Source: Begonia masoniana (lineage: Eukaryota; Streptophyta; Magnoliopsida; Cucurbitales; Begoniaceae). From it: a DNA stretch of 64,000 nt. Location: the NCBI GenBank assembly GCA_022432975.1, contig CM039510.1:11482301-11546300 (forward strand), written 5' to 3'. The translations under genes were made by a program, and so were the position numbers. Below the pieces are notes generated by a model. That model did not search any database and was not told the origin of the DNA. It saw nothing but the letters and a program-made list of their open reading frames with translations. Positions 47,039-58,444 of this stretch are shown piece after piece (position 1 is the first letter of the stretch; the number at the start of each line of letters is the position of its first letter).

Positions 47039-48365
47039 TGTTGACTTAAATATTATTTAAATCTAACGATGTTTTTGATTATGTGTTTGAAGAAGTGTGA
47101 TGTGATTAAGTTAAATATATGAAATTGATGAATTATGCTGATGAGATTAATAAATTAAATATTGACCTCATCATATATTTCTTTAGCTTTTAAGTGGAAA
47201 TACCCTTTGAAAAGGGTATTTTAGTTGTTTAACAAATCTGGTTAAGTGTTCAGGGTTTGATAGCAAAACTAGGCTGAAACTGATAAAGTACTGCATATCT
47301 ACCGAAGTAGAAGAAAAGATATTCACCGCTAGAAAAATGACAAAGTTTACATCTACCGATGGCTCATCAGTGTGATCATCCGCCATGTTCGACAAAGCGG
47401 CTAAGTCTTCCACTAAGTGATATCTTCTGAAGACTTCTACCGCTGAACAGTATCTTTTATCAGTAGATTGTCTTCCGCTAGCATAGCAAAGAATAACATA
47501 TCCACCGCTGGTACTTCAAAGGCAACATCTACCGCTGAACAACATCTTTCGCCAGCATAGCAAAAAATAACATATCCAACGCTAGTACTTCAAAGGCAAC
47601 ATCTACCGCTGAACAGAATCTTCCACCGGCATAGCAAAGAATGACATCTACCTGCAGAAGAAAGTGACGTTGACCACTTACATCTACCGCAAGCACTGTA
47701 AAGATACATCTACTGATGGCAGTTCACTTACATCTTCCGCCAACACTAAAGTCGTCCACTTGTATTTAATGCTATCCCCAAAACAGACATAAACAGCTAT
47801 TTTTTTTCTGAGTACGGAAAGCTCTCCAACGGTCATATTTTTGAAGTAGACTCAGATTGCAGCCGAGAGTATAAAACGAAGAACAGTAGCTCGAGTGAAG
47901 AACTTTTGCTTAAATTATCCTTGAATCCTTGCGAGCAAATACTGAGCAATACTTTGCGATTTTTTATCTCTCTGTTTCAAAAACTTGAGATTTTACTTAA
48001 GAGAGAGTGCAGCTTTGTGCTAAATTTATCATACTGTAAAAGTGTAAAGGCAGTGGATTGTCACCCGTGAAGAACAATCTAGATTTGTAAAATGCAGTAG
48101 ATCGTCGCCCGTGAAGTGCGATCTAGTTTTCTCTAAGGAGAAAGAAAGAATCTTCAAGGGGGAGCCTTGGAGCGTGGACGTAGGCAAGTTTGGCCGAACC
48201 ACGTTAAAAACTATGGTGTCAATTTTCTCTCTTCTCTTACTTTATATTTGCCTGTTTGTTTGTTGTCAATTTAGTAATTGCATACAAGAGAGAAAGTGAT
48301 TAGATTAAGTTAATAAAATTTAAAAAGTCTAATTCACCCCCCTCTTAGACAATAATGATCCTACA
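47039..48365 (+). mobile_element. Copia L 5' LTR (about 1327 bp)
   Basis: The likely ends are TGTTGACTTAAA and GATCCTACA, just before the PBS. The start is inferred from the break in pararetrovirus RNase H. It contains repeated CATCTACCGCTGAACA and CATCTTCCGC half-sites (47330-47760), like those in the gypsy LTRs of this window. There is a possible leader at 47990-48180 with two GTAGATCGTCGCCCGTGAAG-like copies. No gene is supported. Confidence 0.75.
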
Positions 48366-48367
48366 AT

Positions 48368-48379
48368 TGGTATCAGAGC
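48368..48379 (+). other. Primer binding site of copia L
   Basis: TGGTATCAGAGC two bases after the LTR. Confidence 0.9.
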
Positions 48380-48835
48380 GAGGTCAAACATTGTCGAAGT
48401 TTGTTGTTTTTTTAAATACTCTGAGATATATATTTACAATGGCATTCAACACAAACGCTTCGCACATAGAGGATCAATCCATTTCCAGGCCACCATTTTT
48501 CGATGGCAATGACTATGTTTACTAGAAAGCTAGAATGAAAATTTTCGTTCAAGCTATGGACTATAGGATGTGGGGCATAATTGAAAACGGCCCTTTCCAG
48601 CCTTTAAAAGTTGAGAATGGAGTTAGTACTCTTAAATCAGTAGTTGAGCTAACAGATTCTGACAAAAGAAATCTGAGCCTAAATGGCAAGGCAATAAACA
48701 CACTGTACTGTGCTCTAAATAGAGATGAATTTAATTGAGTACAAGGGTGTGAGAATGCTCAAGAGATTTGGCGCCTATTAGAGATCACACACGAAGGCAC
48801 AAATCAGGTGAAAGAGAGCAAACTGAATATGCTCG

Positions 48836-50917
48836 TGTAGCACCCGGTTCTATCGAACCAGCTTTTTTTTTTATTCTTAATGGTACGATTAGTCAATAAT
48901 TCAAGTAGGGTTATTAAATGACTAGACATGGGCACTAGAGTAAATTTAAAATTTTCAAAAGTGGATAACGTATTTAAGGAAAGAGGGTTGGGTTTAATGC
49001 ACTGTAGCTGCCACCAATTTCATACCATTTTCTCTTCGGGTTTTCAACTCAAGCAGCCGAGCTCTCTAGACGATTTTCCTCGCCCGATCCTCCTTCAACT
49101 TAGGTAAGTTTTCCTCATTCCTCTTAAGTTTAAGCAGTTAGATAGCTGAGGGAGTGCAATGTGGGGATTTCGTATATGCTGTGAATGAGTGTAGATTCGG
49201 GTTGGGGTGAAAATTTGGGAAAATGCTTAGTGAATAGAACTCCTAACGGTCCACTTAAGTTTCAGAATGCTTTAGAATGGGGATTAGTAAGGATTGGCTT
49301 AATGTTCTGTTCATGGTTCTAGGTGAGCATTTTCGAAGCAACTCTTAACCGAGTATCCACCAGGAATCCAGGTAAGTGAAGTTTGCTTGAGCCTTCGGGC
49401 CTACATCACAAAACAGTAGGATTTTTACTTATTGAATGTGCTTACATGTCATGCATCATATTTCTGAAATTATACGAAAATGAATTTACATGGTTTGTTG
49501 AGCAAGGAATGAATGTACTGAACAGTTATGTAAACCAGTTTTACTGTTAAGGGAATTAATCCGCCCCTTAATGAGACAGTGGATATTTATACTTTGGGAG
49601 AGTTGATCCAACTCCCAATTTCAAAGGGGGATCGGAGGATGTGAATCAGACTTACTGTTAAGGGAATTAATCCGCCCCTTAATGAGACAGTGGATTTATA
49701 CTTTGGGAGAGTTGATCCAACTCCCAACTTCACAGGGGGATCTGAACAGAACGATGAATATGCAACTGAGATGAGAAAGTAGAAACTGCATGTTTAGGAA
49801 GTTTTATGTTCAACATTTCCATTTCATCATTGCTTTACTTGCTTAGCATTAGGCTAATAGATGAGTTTTGTGATGTAGGTGAAGAAGTGACAGCAGGTGT
49901 GCTTTATGAGTCTACTGAGGACTAGACTGGTTGGAGGAGTGCTTCCTTGTAATAGACTGGCAGCTGATGGGGCGGTTTAATTGGTGTCTGTGGTGGTGAA
50001 GGTTTAGTGAACATTGGTTTCAAATTGAGTATGTTAAACTTTCTAATGAAAGAAGTTGCTTAGATGTTTTCAAAAAATATTTTGAGACCCTTCTGATGTT
50101 AGTATTCCGTTAGTTTTAAATACTGGATTTTTACTGGGTTTGAGATATGCAACGATTTGAATCATTTCTGAATGTTTCAGTGAAGTGAGTAAACTCTTCT
50201 CTGTGATCAGAGTTGTGATTGTAAGCCATGGAGTGGATAAAATGTGATTCTGTTCTCTATCGGTAGATGAAGTCTACCGGCAGAGATTGAGTTGTTGTTT
50301 TGTTGTCTATCGGAAGATGTCTTCAGTGGAAGCCAACGGAAGATATAGGTTGGAACTTGTCGTCTAGTCGATCGGATGAGGAAATCATCCGGCTGACGTC
50401 ACCGGTGGATGTAGAGTAAAGTCGATCGGATGAGGAAATCATCCGGCTGACGTCACCGGTGGATGTAGAGTAAAGTTGATCGGATGAAGAAATTATCCTG
50501 CTGACGTCACCGGTAGATGAAGGATGTATTTTGTCGTTTTGTGACCGGATGATGTAGCCGAAACTTTGTCGTTTTGTTATTAGGAAAAGCCTTCTATTTT
50601 CTAAGCCAGTTCCTTCCGGTTGACTTCGCTCTCCGGATGATGTGTTTGACTTTCTTAAATTTTAAGTAATTTACGCTTAAACCTTTATCCCTTCCGGCTG
50701 AATTATTTTCTTAATATTTTATTCAATCATTCAAACACTGTTGCATAGTTTTGCTCAACTCTATTTTTGCTCGAAGATTTTTCCGCTGCAAGTCTTCATT
50801 TTTTATCAAACGTTAAAATTTGAATTCCGAAGGAAGTTTTAAATTCGGTTCAAGGTTTCTTAGTAATATCCGGGTTCATGAGTAACAAACCGGGTTCAGA
50901 AAACTCGGGGCGTTACA
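48836..50917 (+). mobile_element. Solo LTR K1 (2082 bp)
   Basis: TGTAGCACCCGG to GGGGCGTTACA, flanked by GCTCG (48831-48835 and 50918-50922). Related to C, J and K2: conserved AACGTATTTAAGGAA near 48968, and a duplicated block of about 111 bp with AAGGGAATTAATCCGCCCC (49541-49745). Its TGACGTCA repeat (50350-50520) has palindromes at 50394-50401, 50448-50455 and 50502-50509, 54 bp apart. No gene is present. Confidence 0.94.
50350..50520. repeat. 54-bp TGACGTCA repeat in LTR K1, three copies
   Basis: The unit has GATCGGATGAGGAAATCATC and CCGGCTGACGTCACCGGTGG. CCGGCTGACGTCACCGG is an imperfect palindrome. Confidence 0.93.
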
Positions 50918-52090
50918 GCTCGTACACGAGTATGAGCTATTTTCTATGCCTAAAGATGAATCTGTTTCTTCTATGTTTACAAGATTTACTAACATAACTA
51001 ATGGTTTAAAATCTCTTGGTAAATCATACTCTAGTGAAGAACAGGTCAGGAAGATTCTCAGATGTCTTCCAAGAAGTTGGCAGCCGAAGGTGACTGCCAT
51101 TCAGGAAGCAAAGGATCTCAAAGTCTTAAAACTTGAGGAGCTCATCGGATCTCTCATGACGCATGAGATCACAATGAGGGCAAATGAAAAGGAGGACCTC
51201 AAGGAGAAAGAGGTCACAAAGAGAAAGGATATTGCTCTGAAGGCATCCTCAAGTAAACATGAAGTCTCTGATGAAGAAGAAGATGATGATGATGAGGATA
51301 TAGCTCTCATCACTAGGAGATTCAGTAACTTTCTCCGAAGGAAGAAGCTGCAAGGGAGAAGATTTCCTAGGAATGGAAAGCCACATAAAGACAAGGAGAT
51401 TACCTGCTTTGAGTGTGGGAAGCCAGGACATATCAAGGCGGAATGTCCTCAGGCAAAGAAGGGTCCCCAGAAGTATAAAAAGAAAGCCAGGAAGGCTACT
51501 TGGGATGATAGTGAAAGCGACACTTCATCAGAAGAGGAAGAGGTTGCCAACCTATGCTTCATGGTACACGAAGATAAGGTTAGTTCTTCTTCTTCTAGTA
51601 ATTTGAGTGATAGTGATGATAGTGAGCTCATTGATGCTTTTAATGATTTAGGCAAACAATATAACATGTTAAAGACTAAATATAATTTAGTAATAAAAGA
51701 AAAGGATGAATTAATTAAAAACACACCAGAGAAATCAGCCTGCATGAAGAAACTATTAGTAACCTTAAAAGTAGAAATGATGACTTGAATAATACTGTTC
51801 TTAAATTTACTAATGGCAGTAAGAACTTAAACATGTTAATAGGAAGTCAAAGGGTTACTTTTGATAAGGCAGATTTAGGATATGAAAAGTTTAACAAAAA
51901 GAAATCATATAAAAACTTCTTTGTTAAACCAACGACTTGTCATGCATGTAATGAACTAGGACACAAAGCATTTATCTGTCCATTGAGATACACTAACTCA
52001 AAATCAAGTGATAAGCTTAAATGGGTTCCTAAAGGAACCAGACCTAACCTAAGGACCCAAAAGATTTGGGTACCTAAAAGGATCACTTGA

Positions 52091-52432
52091 TCTCTGTTTT
52101 GCAGGATGATGCGTCTCCAATAAAGAATCAGTGGTACCTGGACAGTGGCTGTTCAAGGTACATGACTGGAGATGCATCCATGTTTGCCTCTGTCAATAAA
52201 AAAAAAAGGAAATGTCACTTTTGGTGAAAATCAAAAGGGTAAGATTGTCGACATAGGCAACATAGGTAATCCTGAAAACCCCATCATTGAAAATATTCTG
52301 TTAGTAGAAGGATTAAAACATAACCTGTTAAGCATTAGTCAATTATGTGATAAGGGCTATAAAATCACTTTCAAGTCTAATGCTTGTATCATAAAAGATA
52401 AACAAAATGGCAATGTTCTATTTATAGGATAT
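52091..52432 (+). pseudogene. Copia L protease and pre-integrase fragment
   Basis: QWYLDSGCSRYMTGDASMF near 52130 is the copia protease active-site segment. After a shift in an A-run near 52200, the frame reads NILLVEGLKHNLLSISQLCD (near 52295-52355), the GAG-pre-integrase segment. It fuses at about 52432 to the end of H2 pol. Confidence 0.88.
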
Positions 52433-52521
52433 CAAAGTCCTATGGCGGAACCACGAGCTTGAAGAAGCGACTTGGGAGCGACAACAAGATATGATGATTA
52501 AGTATCCCGAGTTGTTTGTAT
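52433..52521 (+). pseudogene. H2 pol C-terminal tail (chromodomain end)
   Basis: The sequence matches 25150-25248 in H1 (TCCTATGGCGGAACCACGAG and CTTGGGAGCGACAACAAGAT). Read in its own frame it gives the [14 protein letters not shown] and PELFV ending. It is followed by the AAATTTTGAGGACAAAATTT stretch and the polypurine tract AAGGTGGATGGAT (52551-52563). Confidence 0.85.
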
Positions 52522-54331
52522 AGTCAAATTTTGAGGACAAAATTTTAAATAAGGTGGATGGATTGTAATACCCGACTGTACGGAATACTAATATTTTAAT
52601 GTAAATGATATTTTTGTAAATATGTCGAATCAAGTCGATTTTGTACAAAGAAAGCGTCATTACGATCCTAATAATTAATATGGATTTTAGGAAGATTTTG
52701 GGAATTTTAGGAGTCGTAACGCTAATTTTACGAGAATTACGTTTATCATAATATAAATGATACCTTGGTAAAAATAGTAAACGAGGTTCGTTTTGCGAAC
52801 GGACAGTTTTAATGGAACCCTGATAATAAGTTGGAGTTATTGGCGAAATATGGAGATTTGGAGAAACCGAATCATTAGACAATTAACAAAACGAAGGACA
52901 AAACAAATAGAAAATCAAAGGAATGGCAAAAAGGTAATTGCAAAGTCAAATTTATAATTAAATTTCACACTTCTCTTCTCGTTCTCCATTTTCACTCGGC
53001 TCCTCTGTGCTCTCCCCCTTCTCTCGTGACATTTCCTTCTCCCTCATGGCGTTTCTCATTCCGGCGACCGTTCTTCCCTCCGATCGTCATGATTCTTCAC
53101 GTTTTCTTCCCCAATCCCGACCCTAGGTACGATTCTAAGGTTTTAGCTAAGTTTGTTTCTGTTTTTACGGAGTTTAAACGATTAGGGTTCGTTTAGGGTT
53201 TTGTTAAAAACGTGATTTAGGATTCGAAATCGATAGGTTTATCATAGTTGTTGATATATTGACGTATTAAACGTTAATGGACGAAGTTTAGAGTGTATGT
53301 GGTGTTTAGGTCGGAAAACCAGATTTTTAAGTTGAGAAATATCCATTAATGGAGTTTTGTAAATTCGCGAGCGTAAATTGCTCGATAAAATGCTTCAATG
53401 AATCAAATTAAGGCTTTAGGAAATTTCCTTAGTTAAGGTTTCATTAAATTTGGATGTTTAATAGTTTAAACTCGTTTTAACGACAAAGTTGTGAAATTTC
53501 CTTAGGTGAACAACGCTCGTGGACGGAGCTTGGATTGCAACGGACACGAGGTAAGTTCTTGTGACTTACTCTGGCCGATAGGCCTACACCGTACGTCGAA
53601 GTCGTCTCGAGGAGTTTTGGTGACGTGTTTGTTTAAATCGCTTTGGTTGGGTTGCTAGGTTTAGTCGTTTTATAGGTTGTCTTTAATTGCTTTTATTGTC
53701 TTGATGGTACGTATGATGCATGTTTAATTATGCTATAAATTGTTCACGCATCACGTATCTTAAAGGAGCATGAAAATGAATTTCCGCACTATGTTTTAAA
53801 GAAAATGGCGATGTGGCCTAAAAGGGGGCTATTGATCTATTGTGTGGATCGATTACGGATCTGTCACAATACCACATCTAATATGAATTGATGTATGTTT
53901 ATGGTCATGCGAGGTGGGGCTCAGGCATGGCTGTGCGTGTTGCAAGCATGTACCCCCCTCCTCTAGGTGGAAAGGGTAGTCCAACTGATGGATATGCCCT
54001 CTCCATTTAGGGGGTTGAGATCTCGATGACAACCAATGTAAAGATAAGAAAATGTTGCATGATTTACGAACTCATATGCAAAGCATGCATTTGCATTTAC
54101 GAAACTTGCTGAGATTTTTATCTCATAGATTGTCTGTATGGTGTAGGTGATCTTGACTTAGGTGAGGATGAGATCCCTGTACCAGAGGAGTGATGCAGTT
54201 GGTGGAGGATGGCTCGCGGGGTGTGCTGGCGCAGTCGATTCTTAACCCGACCCGTGGGGGTGTATGTACGTATTTTGAGGGTTTTTGGGGATATTTCGGG
54301 TTAATGGCGGATTAGATAGGTTAAAATGTAT

Positions 54332-54708
54332 TGTAACGACCCTTATTCCCAGCAAGATATTGTCCGCTCTGGGGATTGGGCCGCAGCCCAATATCCTCCC
54401 CTCACGGCTTTGTTTGGCGAGAACTTCCCGGAAGGTCACCCAACCTGGGATTGCTCTCGCTGAAGCACTTTTAAATTCGGAGTTCTTATGGGATCCGTTG
54501 CCAATTGTGCTCCAAAACGCGTCTTGCTATGTTGGAAGGGTCTCTTTACATATGTTCCACTTCCACATACTTCCCCAAGCGATGTGGGATTGTGACGACC
54601 CCCTTTTTACGACCTGTCACCTTCCGGTTCGCCCGCGCGGACGTACCGCCATCTGGGTTCCGGTTCGTGCAGCCATCGTACCCATACGTGCATATTCGGG
54701 TCATAACA
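54332..54708 (-). mobile_element. TRIM M solo LTR (377 bp)
   Basis: The minus-strand copy of the TRIM M repeat: TGTAACGACCC to GGGTCATAACA, flanked by TGTAT (54327-54331 and 54709-54713). Confidence 0.94.
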
Positions 54709-55062
54709 TGTATAGTTAGAACATATTAGGATGTTTGGATCTGATTAGTGGATAGGTTTATGTTTTTAAGTTTTTAAACGTTTTGGAAATGTATTTTGTA
54801 AATGTTTGGTATTAGGGAAATGTTCAGTTTTTTAAACATATCCATGCAGTTTATTTTCATAAAGTTTTACCACGGTTTAAAATACGTATAGAGTCGGTTT
54901 TGAGTGAGGTTATGAAGGTGTAAAATTGTGTTAGAGAATTGGTTAAGTGGTATTTATAATTGTAGGGTTATGCAGGAAGAGAAAGAAGGAAGTAGAAGGA
55001 GAAGAAAGAAAGGGAAGAAGGAAAAAGAGAGGTGTGCCAGTCCCTGGAAATCCAGAGGACAT

Positions 55063-55225
55063 GGCGATCGATCGCCCAAGGGTGGGGATCGATCGCCCAT
55101 GGTCGCCACGCTCTGGAAGAATTCCAGAGCGTGTGGCGATCGATCGCCCGAAACGGGCGATCGATCGCCCCTCGTGTTGGTCGCCGCGATCTGTGATCGC
55201 CTGGTGTGGCGATCGCTGGCAAAAC
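55063..55225. repeat. GGCGATCGATCGCC palindrome cluster in H2
   Basis: Examples are GGCGATCGATCGCC at 55063-55076 and the 16-bp palindrome GGGCGATCGATCGCCC at 55155-55170, with GATCGC variants to 55225. A matching cluster in H3 is at 63470-63615. Confidence 0.92.
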
Positions 55226-55467
55226 CAGCGATCGCCCCTTCATTTTAGGGACAAACGTCCCTTTTTGCCCCGCGACTTGTTTTAATTAATTTTTTTGAGT
55301 TTTATTTAAATTGTTTTAAAATCTGTCAAATGATTTAAAAGCATAACTTCAACGATTTCGATTTTTAAAAGTTTATTTCCACCCAAAAGTTAGGTTTAAA
55401 GTTTTAAGTATAAAATGAAAAAAAAAAATTGTATGGTAAAATTAGGAATAGTGTAAGGGTCATCACA

Positions 55468-55856
55468 GGTCACCCCCAAAAACCGAAACTAACTCTCACC
55501 CACAATATTCACGAACACTCCCTTACAATCTCTCTATTATCTAATCACTAAAACAACAAGTAAAATGAAACAAAACTCACCTAGAACGGAGAAAATCAGA
55601 GAGGAAAATGTCGGAAGGAAATCTGCTGAGCTGAGCTGAAAATCAAACGAAGGGAAATGAAAATAGGGTGGCGGCTACTGTGCATTAAACGCAGAACCTC
55701 TTCCCTTAAATAGGTTGTCCACTTTATATCTGAATTTACCATTATGCCCTCGCCTAGTCACTCATTAGCCTAATCACTAATTTCTCCCAATTTCATCTAT
55801 AATACATTCACTACTAGTTAACAAAGTAAGTTGGCTCAATGAAACCTGGTGCTACA
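55468..55856 (-). mobile_element. K/J-type LTR fragment (5' end of LTR)
   Basis: On the minus strand it starts TGTAGCACCAGG at 55856 and matches the first part of LTRs K1, K2 and J, including the TTAAATAGGTTGTCCACTTT stretch. It is cut at 55468, where LTR H2 ends. Confidence 0.8.
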
Positions 55857-56177
55857 GATCGGGTACAACATCATTCCCAATGGTGGTCATTATGATGATG
55901 TGAGTGGAATGGAATTGTTTGTTCTGTTTGCACTCTAACGACAAACCCCCTTTAACATGAGATTTATTGTTTTGAGAGGATGATTTAGATAGTCTCAACC
56001 AAAGCTACATCACTTCCATATAATCTGCTTCTCATGAAAATCTTCGAGAAGTTTGAAGTGGAATATCCAGAGGAAGATTATCCCTTCCGTCTTCAACCTT
56101 CAAGCTACTACTCGATCTCCACTCTAAAGAGAATGGGGATCAAAAGGATAGAAAAAGTGGAATTTGTGTTGGATGAG
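55857..56177 (+). other. Unidentified relic with a 66-codon open stretch
   Basis: The stretch 55980-56177 reads open with SLPYNLLLMKIFEKF and STLKRMGIKRIEKVEF. It has the look of a decayed transposon or gag-like protein, but I do not recognise the family. The part 55857-55980 has stops in every frame. It is bordered by two LTR termini. Confidence 0.4.
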
Positions 56178-58288
56178 TGTAACACCCGGTTCTGTTGAAT
56201 CAAAATTATTCTATTAACTTATAATGTACGTTTTAGGGATGAAATTGAAAGAAACCAGTGATTAGGTTAATGAGTGACTAAATAAGGGTAGAACTGTAAA
56301 TTGGAGATTTAGTAATGGATAACGTATTTAAGGAAGGGTTTTGTGAGGTTTAGCCACCACTGTTTCTCATTTCCTCTTTCGGTATTCAGCTCAAGCTCAA
56401 CAGAGCTCTCTTGACAGTTTTCTCTCCGATTTTCATTCCTCAATCTAGGTGAGTTTTCCTTCGTTTTCCTTGAGTTTTAGTGACTAGATAGCAGAGAGAG
56501 TGCAATGTGTGTGTTTTGGGAATGCTGTGAATGAGAATAGGATCGGGTTTGATGATAAACCGGGAATGCACGATTATTAGAGATCCAAGTTAGCTACCTT
56601 AGGTTTCCGAATGGTTTAGAATGAGGTATAGTGAAGATTGAATTAATGCTCTGTTTATGATTTTAGGTGAGCAAACTCCCCTTACAACCCAACAATCCCA
56701 AGAAGACTAGGTAAATGGAGTATGCATGTGCCTTCGGGCCTACATCACAAAACAGTAGGATTATGTATGTTTGAATTTGTCTGTATGTCATGCATCATAT
56801 TTTGAAAGAATACGAAAATGAATTTACATGTAAAGGCATGGTAAGGCATGAACAGATTGTAATAGACTAACTATTAAGGGAACTAATCCGCCCCTTAACT
56901 TATGAAAAGGATTTATAACTTTGGGAAAATTGATCCACCTCCCAATGGAATTTAGGATCAGATCAGCTGTTAAAGGAACTAATCCGCCCCTTAATTTATG
57001 AAGAGGATGTATGACTTTAGGAAAATTTATCCAACTCCCAATGGAACCGAGGGATCAGATCAGTGAAAGAATGTAAATGAAACTGAGATGTGAAAGTAGA
57101 AACTGCATGATTAGGATTTATGTTACAGTATTTCATTTTGTTATTGCTTCACTTATTTAGCATTAGGCTAATAGATGAGATTTGTGATGTAGATGAAGAA
57201 GCCTCAGAAGGTGTGTTCTCTGAGCATGTTGAGGAATAGGCTGGTTGGGGGAATACATTCATGCCTCGACTTGGTGAACTGATGGGACGGTTTAACTATC
57301 GTCTATTTATGAAGTTTCAGTGGTTAAGTGTCTTGTGGAAGTGTGCAGAGAGTTTTAGTAACATTAATAGTTCTTATGTTTTTAACAACTTTATTGTTTT
57401 CTTGTTATGAGTACGAAAAACATAATTTGGTTTAGAGGTAGTTGCTTTGCTGAATATTTTTAGAAAGTTGTGGACTTATGTTGTTTTGAACAATTTTTAG
57501 TAAAATGTACAAGTTCTTTGGTAGTCGTAGTTTTTCTTTGTTTAGAGTGAAAATGGTTGTTAAGCTGTTATGTTGAGTGTGTTCTTTTGTCTATCAGTGG
57601 ATGTAGTCCACCAGTGGATGTTGGGTGTTTTTCTCTATCGGTGGATGTTTTCCATCGGTAGATGTGGATATTAGATTTTGTCGTTTTGTGATCGGTGGAT
57701 GTGAGCGTAGGAGCGAGTATTAGATTTTTGTCATTTTGTGACCGGTGGATGTGAGTGTAGGAGTGAGTATTAGATTTTTGTCGTTTTGTGACCGGTGGAT
57801 GTGAGTGTAGGAGTGAGTATTAGATTTTTGTCCTTTTGTGATCGGGGGATGCTGAGGGTTACTGTCGTTCGAAGGATTCGATCGGTGGACGTGAGTGGTG
57901 GTTATGGGTAGTCGACATGTCGTGCGACTGACACTGTTTAGCGGTGGATGTCTTCCATTTCCGTCTCTACCGCTGAGACTATTTTATTTTTGCTTTTGCC
58001 GCTGATACTGTTTAGCGGTGGATGCCTTTTGTTTCTATCTCTATCGCTGGAACTGTTCAGCGGTAGACGTGTTCTATTTTGTTTTGTTTTCTTTCAACCA
58101 ATTGTCTTTAATATTTTAATTAAATTAATAAATATTGTTTTATACAAATGAATTTCCGCTACAAGTTTTAACGTTCATAAAGGTCAAACTTTAACCGTTG
58201 AGTGAAAAGTTGAAATTTTCTCAGAATGTCATAGTGTGGTTCAGTATTATGAGTAGCGAACTGGGTTTATATAAGTCGGGGCGTTACA
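56178..58288 (+). mobile_element. Element K2 5' LTR (2111 bp)
   Basis: TGTAACACCCGG to GGGGCGTTACA. It has AACGTATTTAAGGAAGGG near 56321 and an approximately 120-bp duplicated block with AAGGGAACTAATCCGCCCC (56870-57060). In the part corresponding to the TGACGTCA arrays of K1, C and J it has TTTTGTCGTTTTGTGACCGG and AGCGGTGGATG repeats (57590-58070) and no TGACGTCA. Confidence 0.9.
57590..58070. repeat. GGTGGATG and TTTGTCGTTTTGTGACCGG repeats in LTR K2
   Basis: About four units of roughly 60 bp with TTTTTGTCGTTTTGTGACCG and GTGGATGTGAGTGTAGGAG, then AGCGGTGGATG and TACCGCTGA elements matching the copia L LTR half-sites. Confidence 0.85.
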
Positions 58289-58291
58289 TAA

Positions 58292-58303
58292 TGGTATCAG
58301 AGA
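58292..58303 (+). other. Primer binding site of element K2
   Basis: TGGTATCAGAGA three bases after the LTR end. Confidence 0.9.
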
Positions 58304-58444
58304 CAGGTTAGTTAAACCGTTAATAAGATTACTCATCAGTGCCGATTGTCGCATGGATGTACTCCAACAACTGTAAGTGTTTATGTTAACTTTAGAGATT
58401 AGATATTTATGAGATCAATTAACTTTGTACAGGAATTTAGTAAA

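Larger units (their letters stand above)
48439..52090 (+). pseudogene. Copia L gag, interrupted by solo LTR K1
   Basis: The start MAFNTNASHI is at 48439. Stops occur near 48523 and at 48736-48738, and the gene is split by K1 at 48836-50917. After K1 the frame 50923-51788 runs on with a gag core (SMFTRFTNITNGLKSLGK), acidic patches and a CCHC knuckle CFECGKPGHIKAECP (51409-51453). A shift near 51785 leads to a second frame with another knuckle, CHACNELGHKAFICP (51936-51980), then WVPK motifs. Two knuckles separated by a coiled-coil-like spacer are typical of the SIRE/Maximus lineage; that lineage is an inference. Confidence 0.88.
47039..52432 (+). mobile_element. Element L: truncated SIRE-like Ty1/copia (5' LTR, gag, protease start)
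   Basis: LTR 47039-48365, PBS 48368-48379, gag from 48439, protease and pre-integrase to 52432, then a chimeric junction into H2. Solo LTR K1 is inserted in gag. RT, RNase H and the 3' LTR are lost. Confidence 0.87.
52564..55467 (+). mobile_element. H2 3' LTR with nested TRIM solo LTR
   Basis: TGTAATACCCGAC to GGTCATCACA, about 2.5 kb without the insert. Homologous to 25288 onward and, at its 3' end, to 61530-63885. It includes a purine-rich tract (54970-55030) and clustered GATCGATCGCC palindromes (55063-55225). No gene is seen. Confidence 0.88.

Noticed and set aside
54928..55285. Arg-rich 106-112 residue frames
   Set aside because: They are produced by the purine tract and GATCGATCGCC palindromes of LTR H2.
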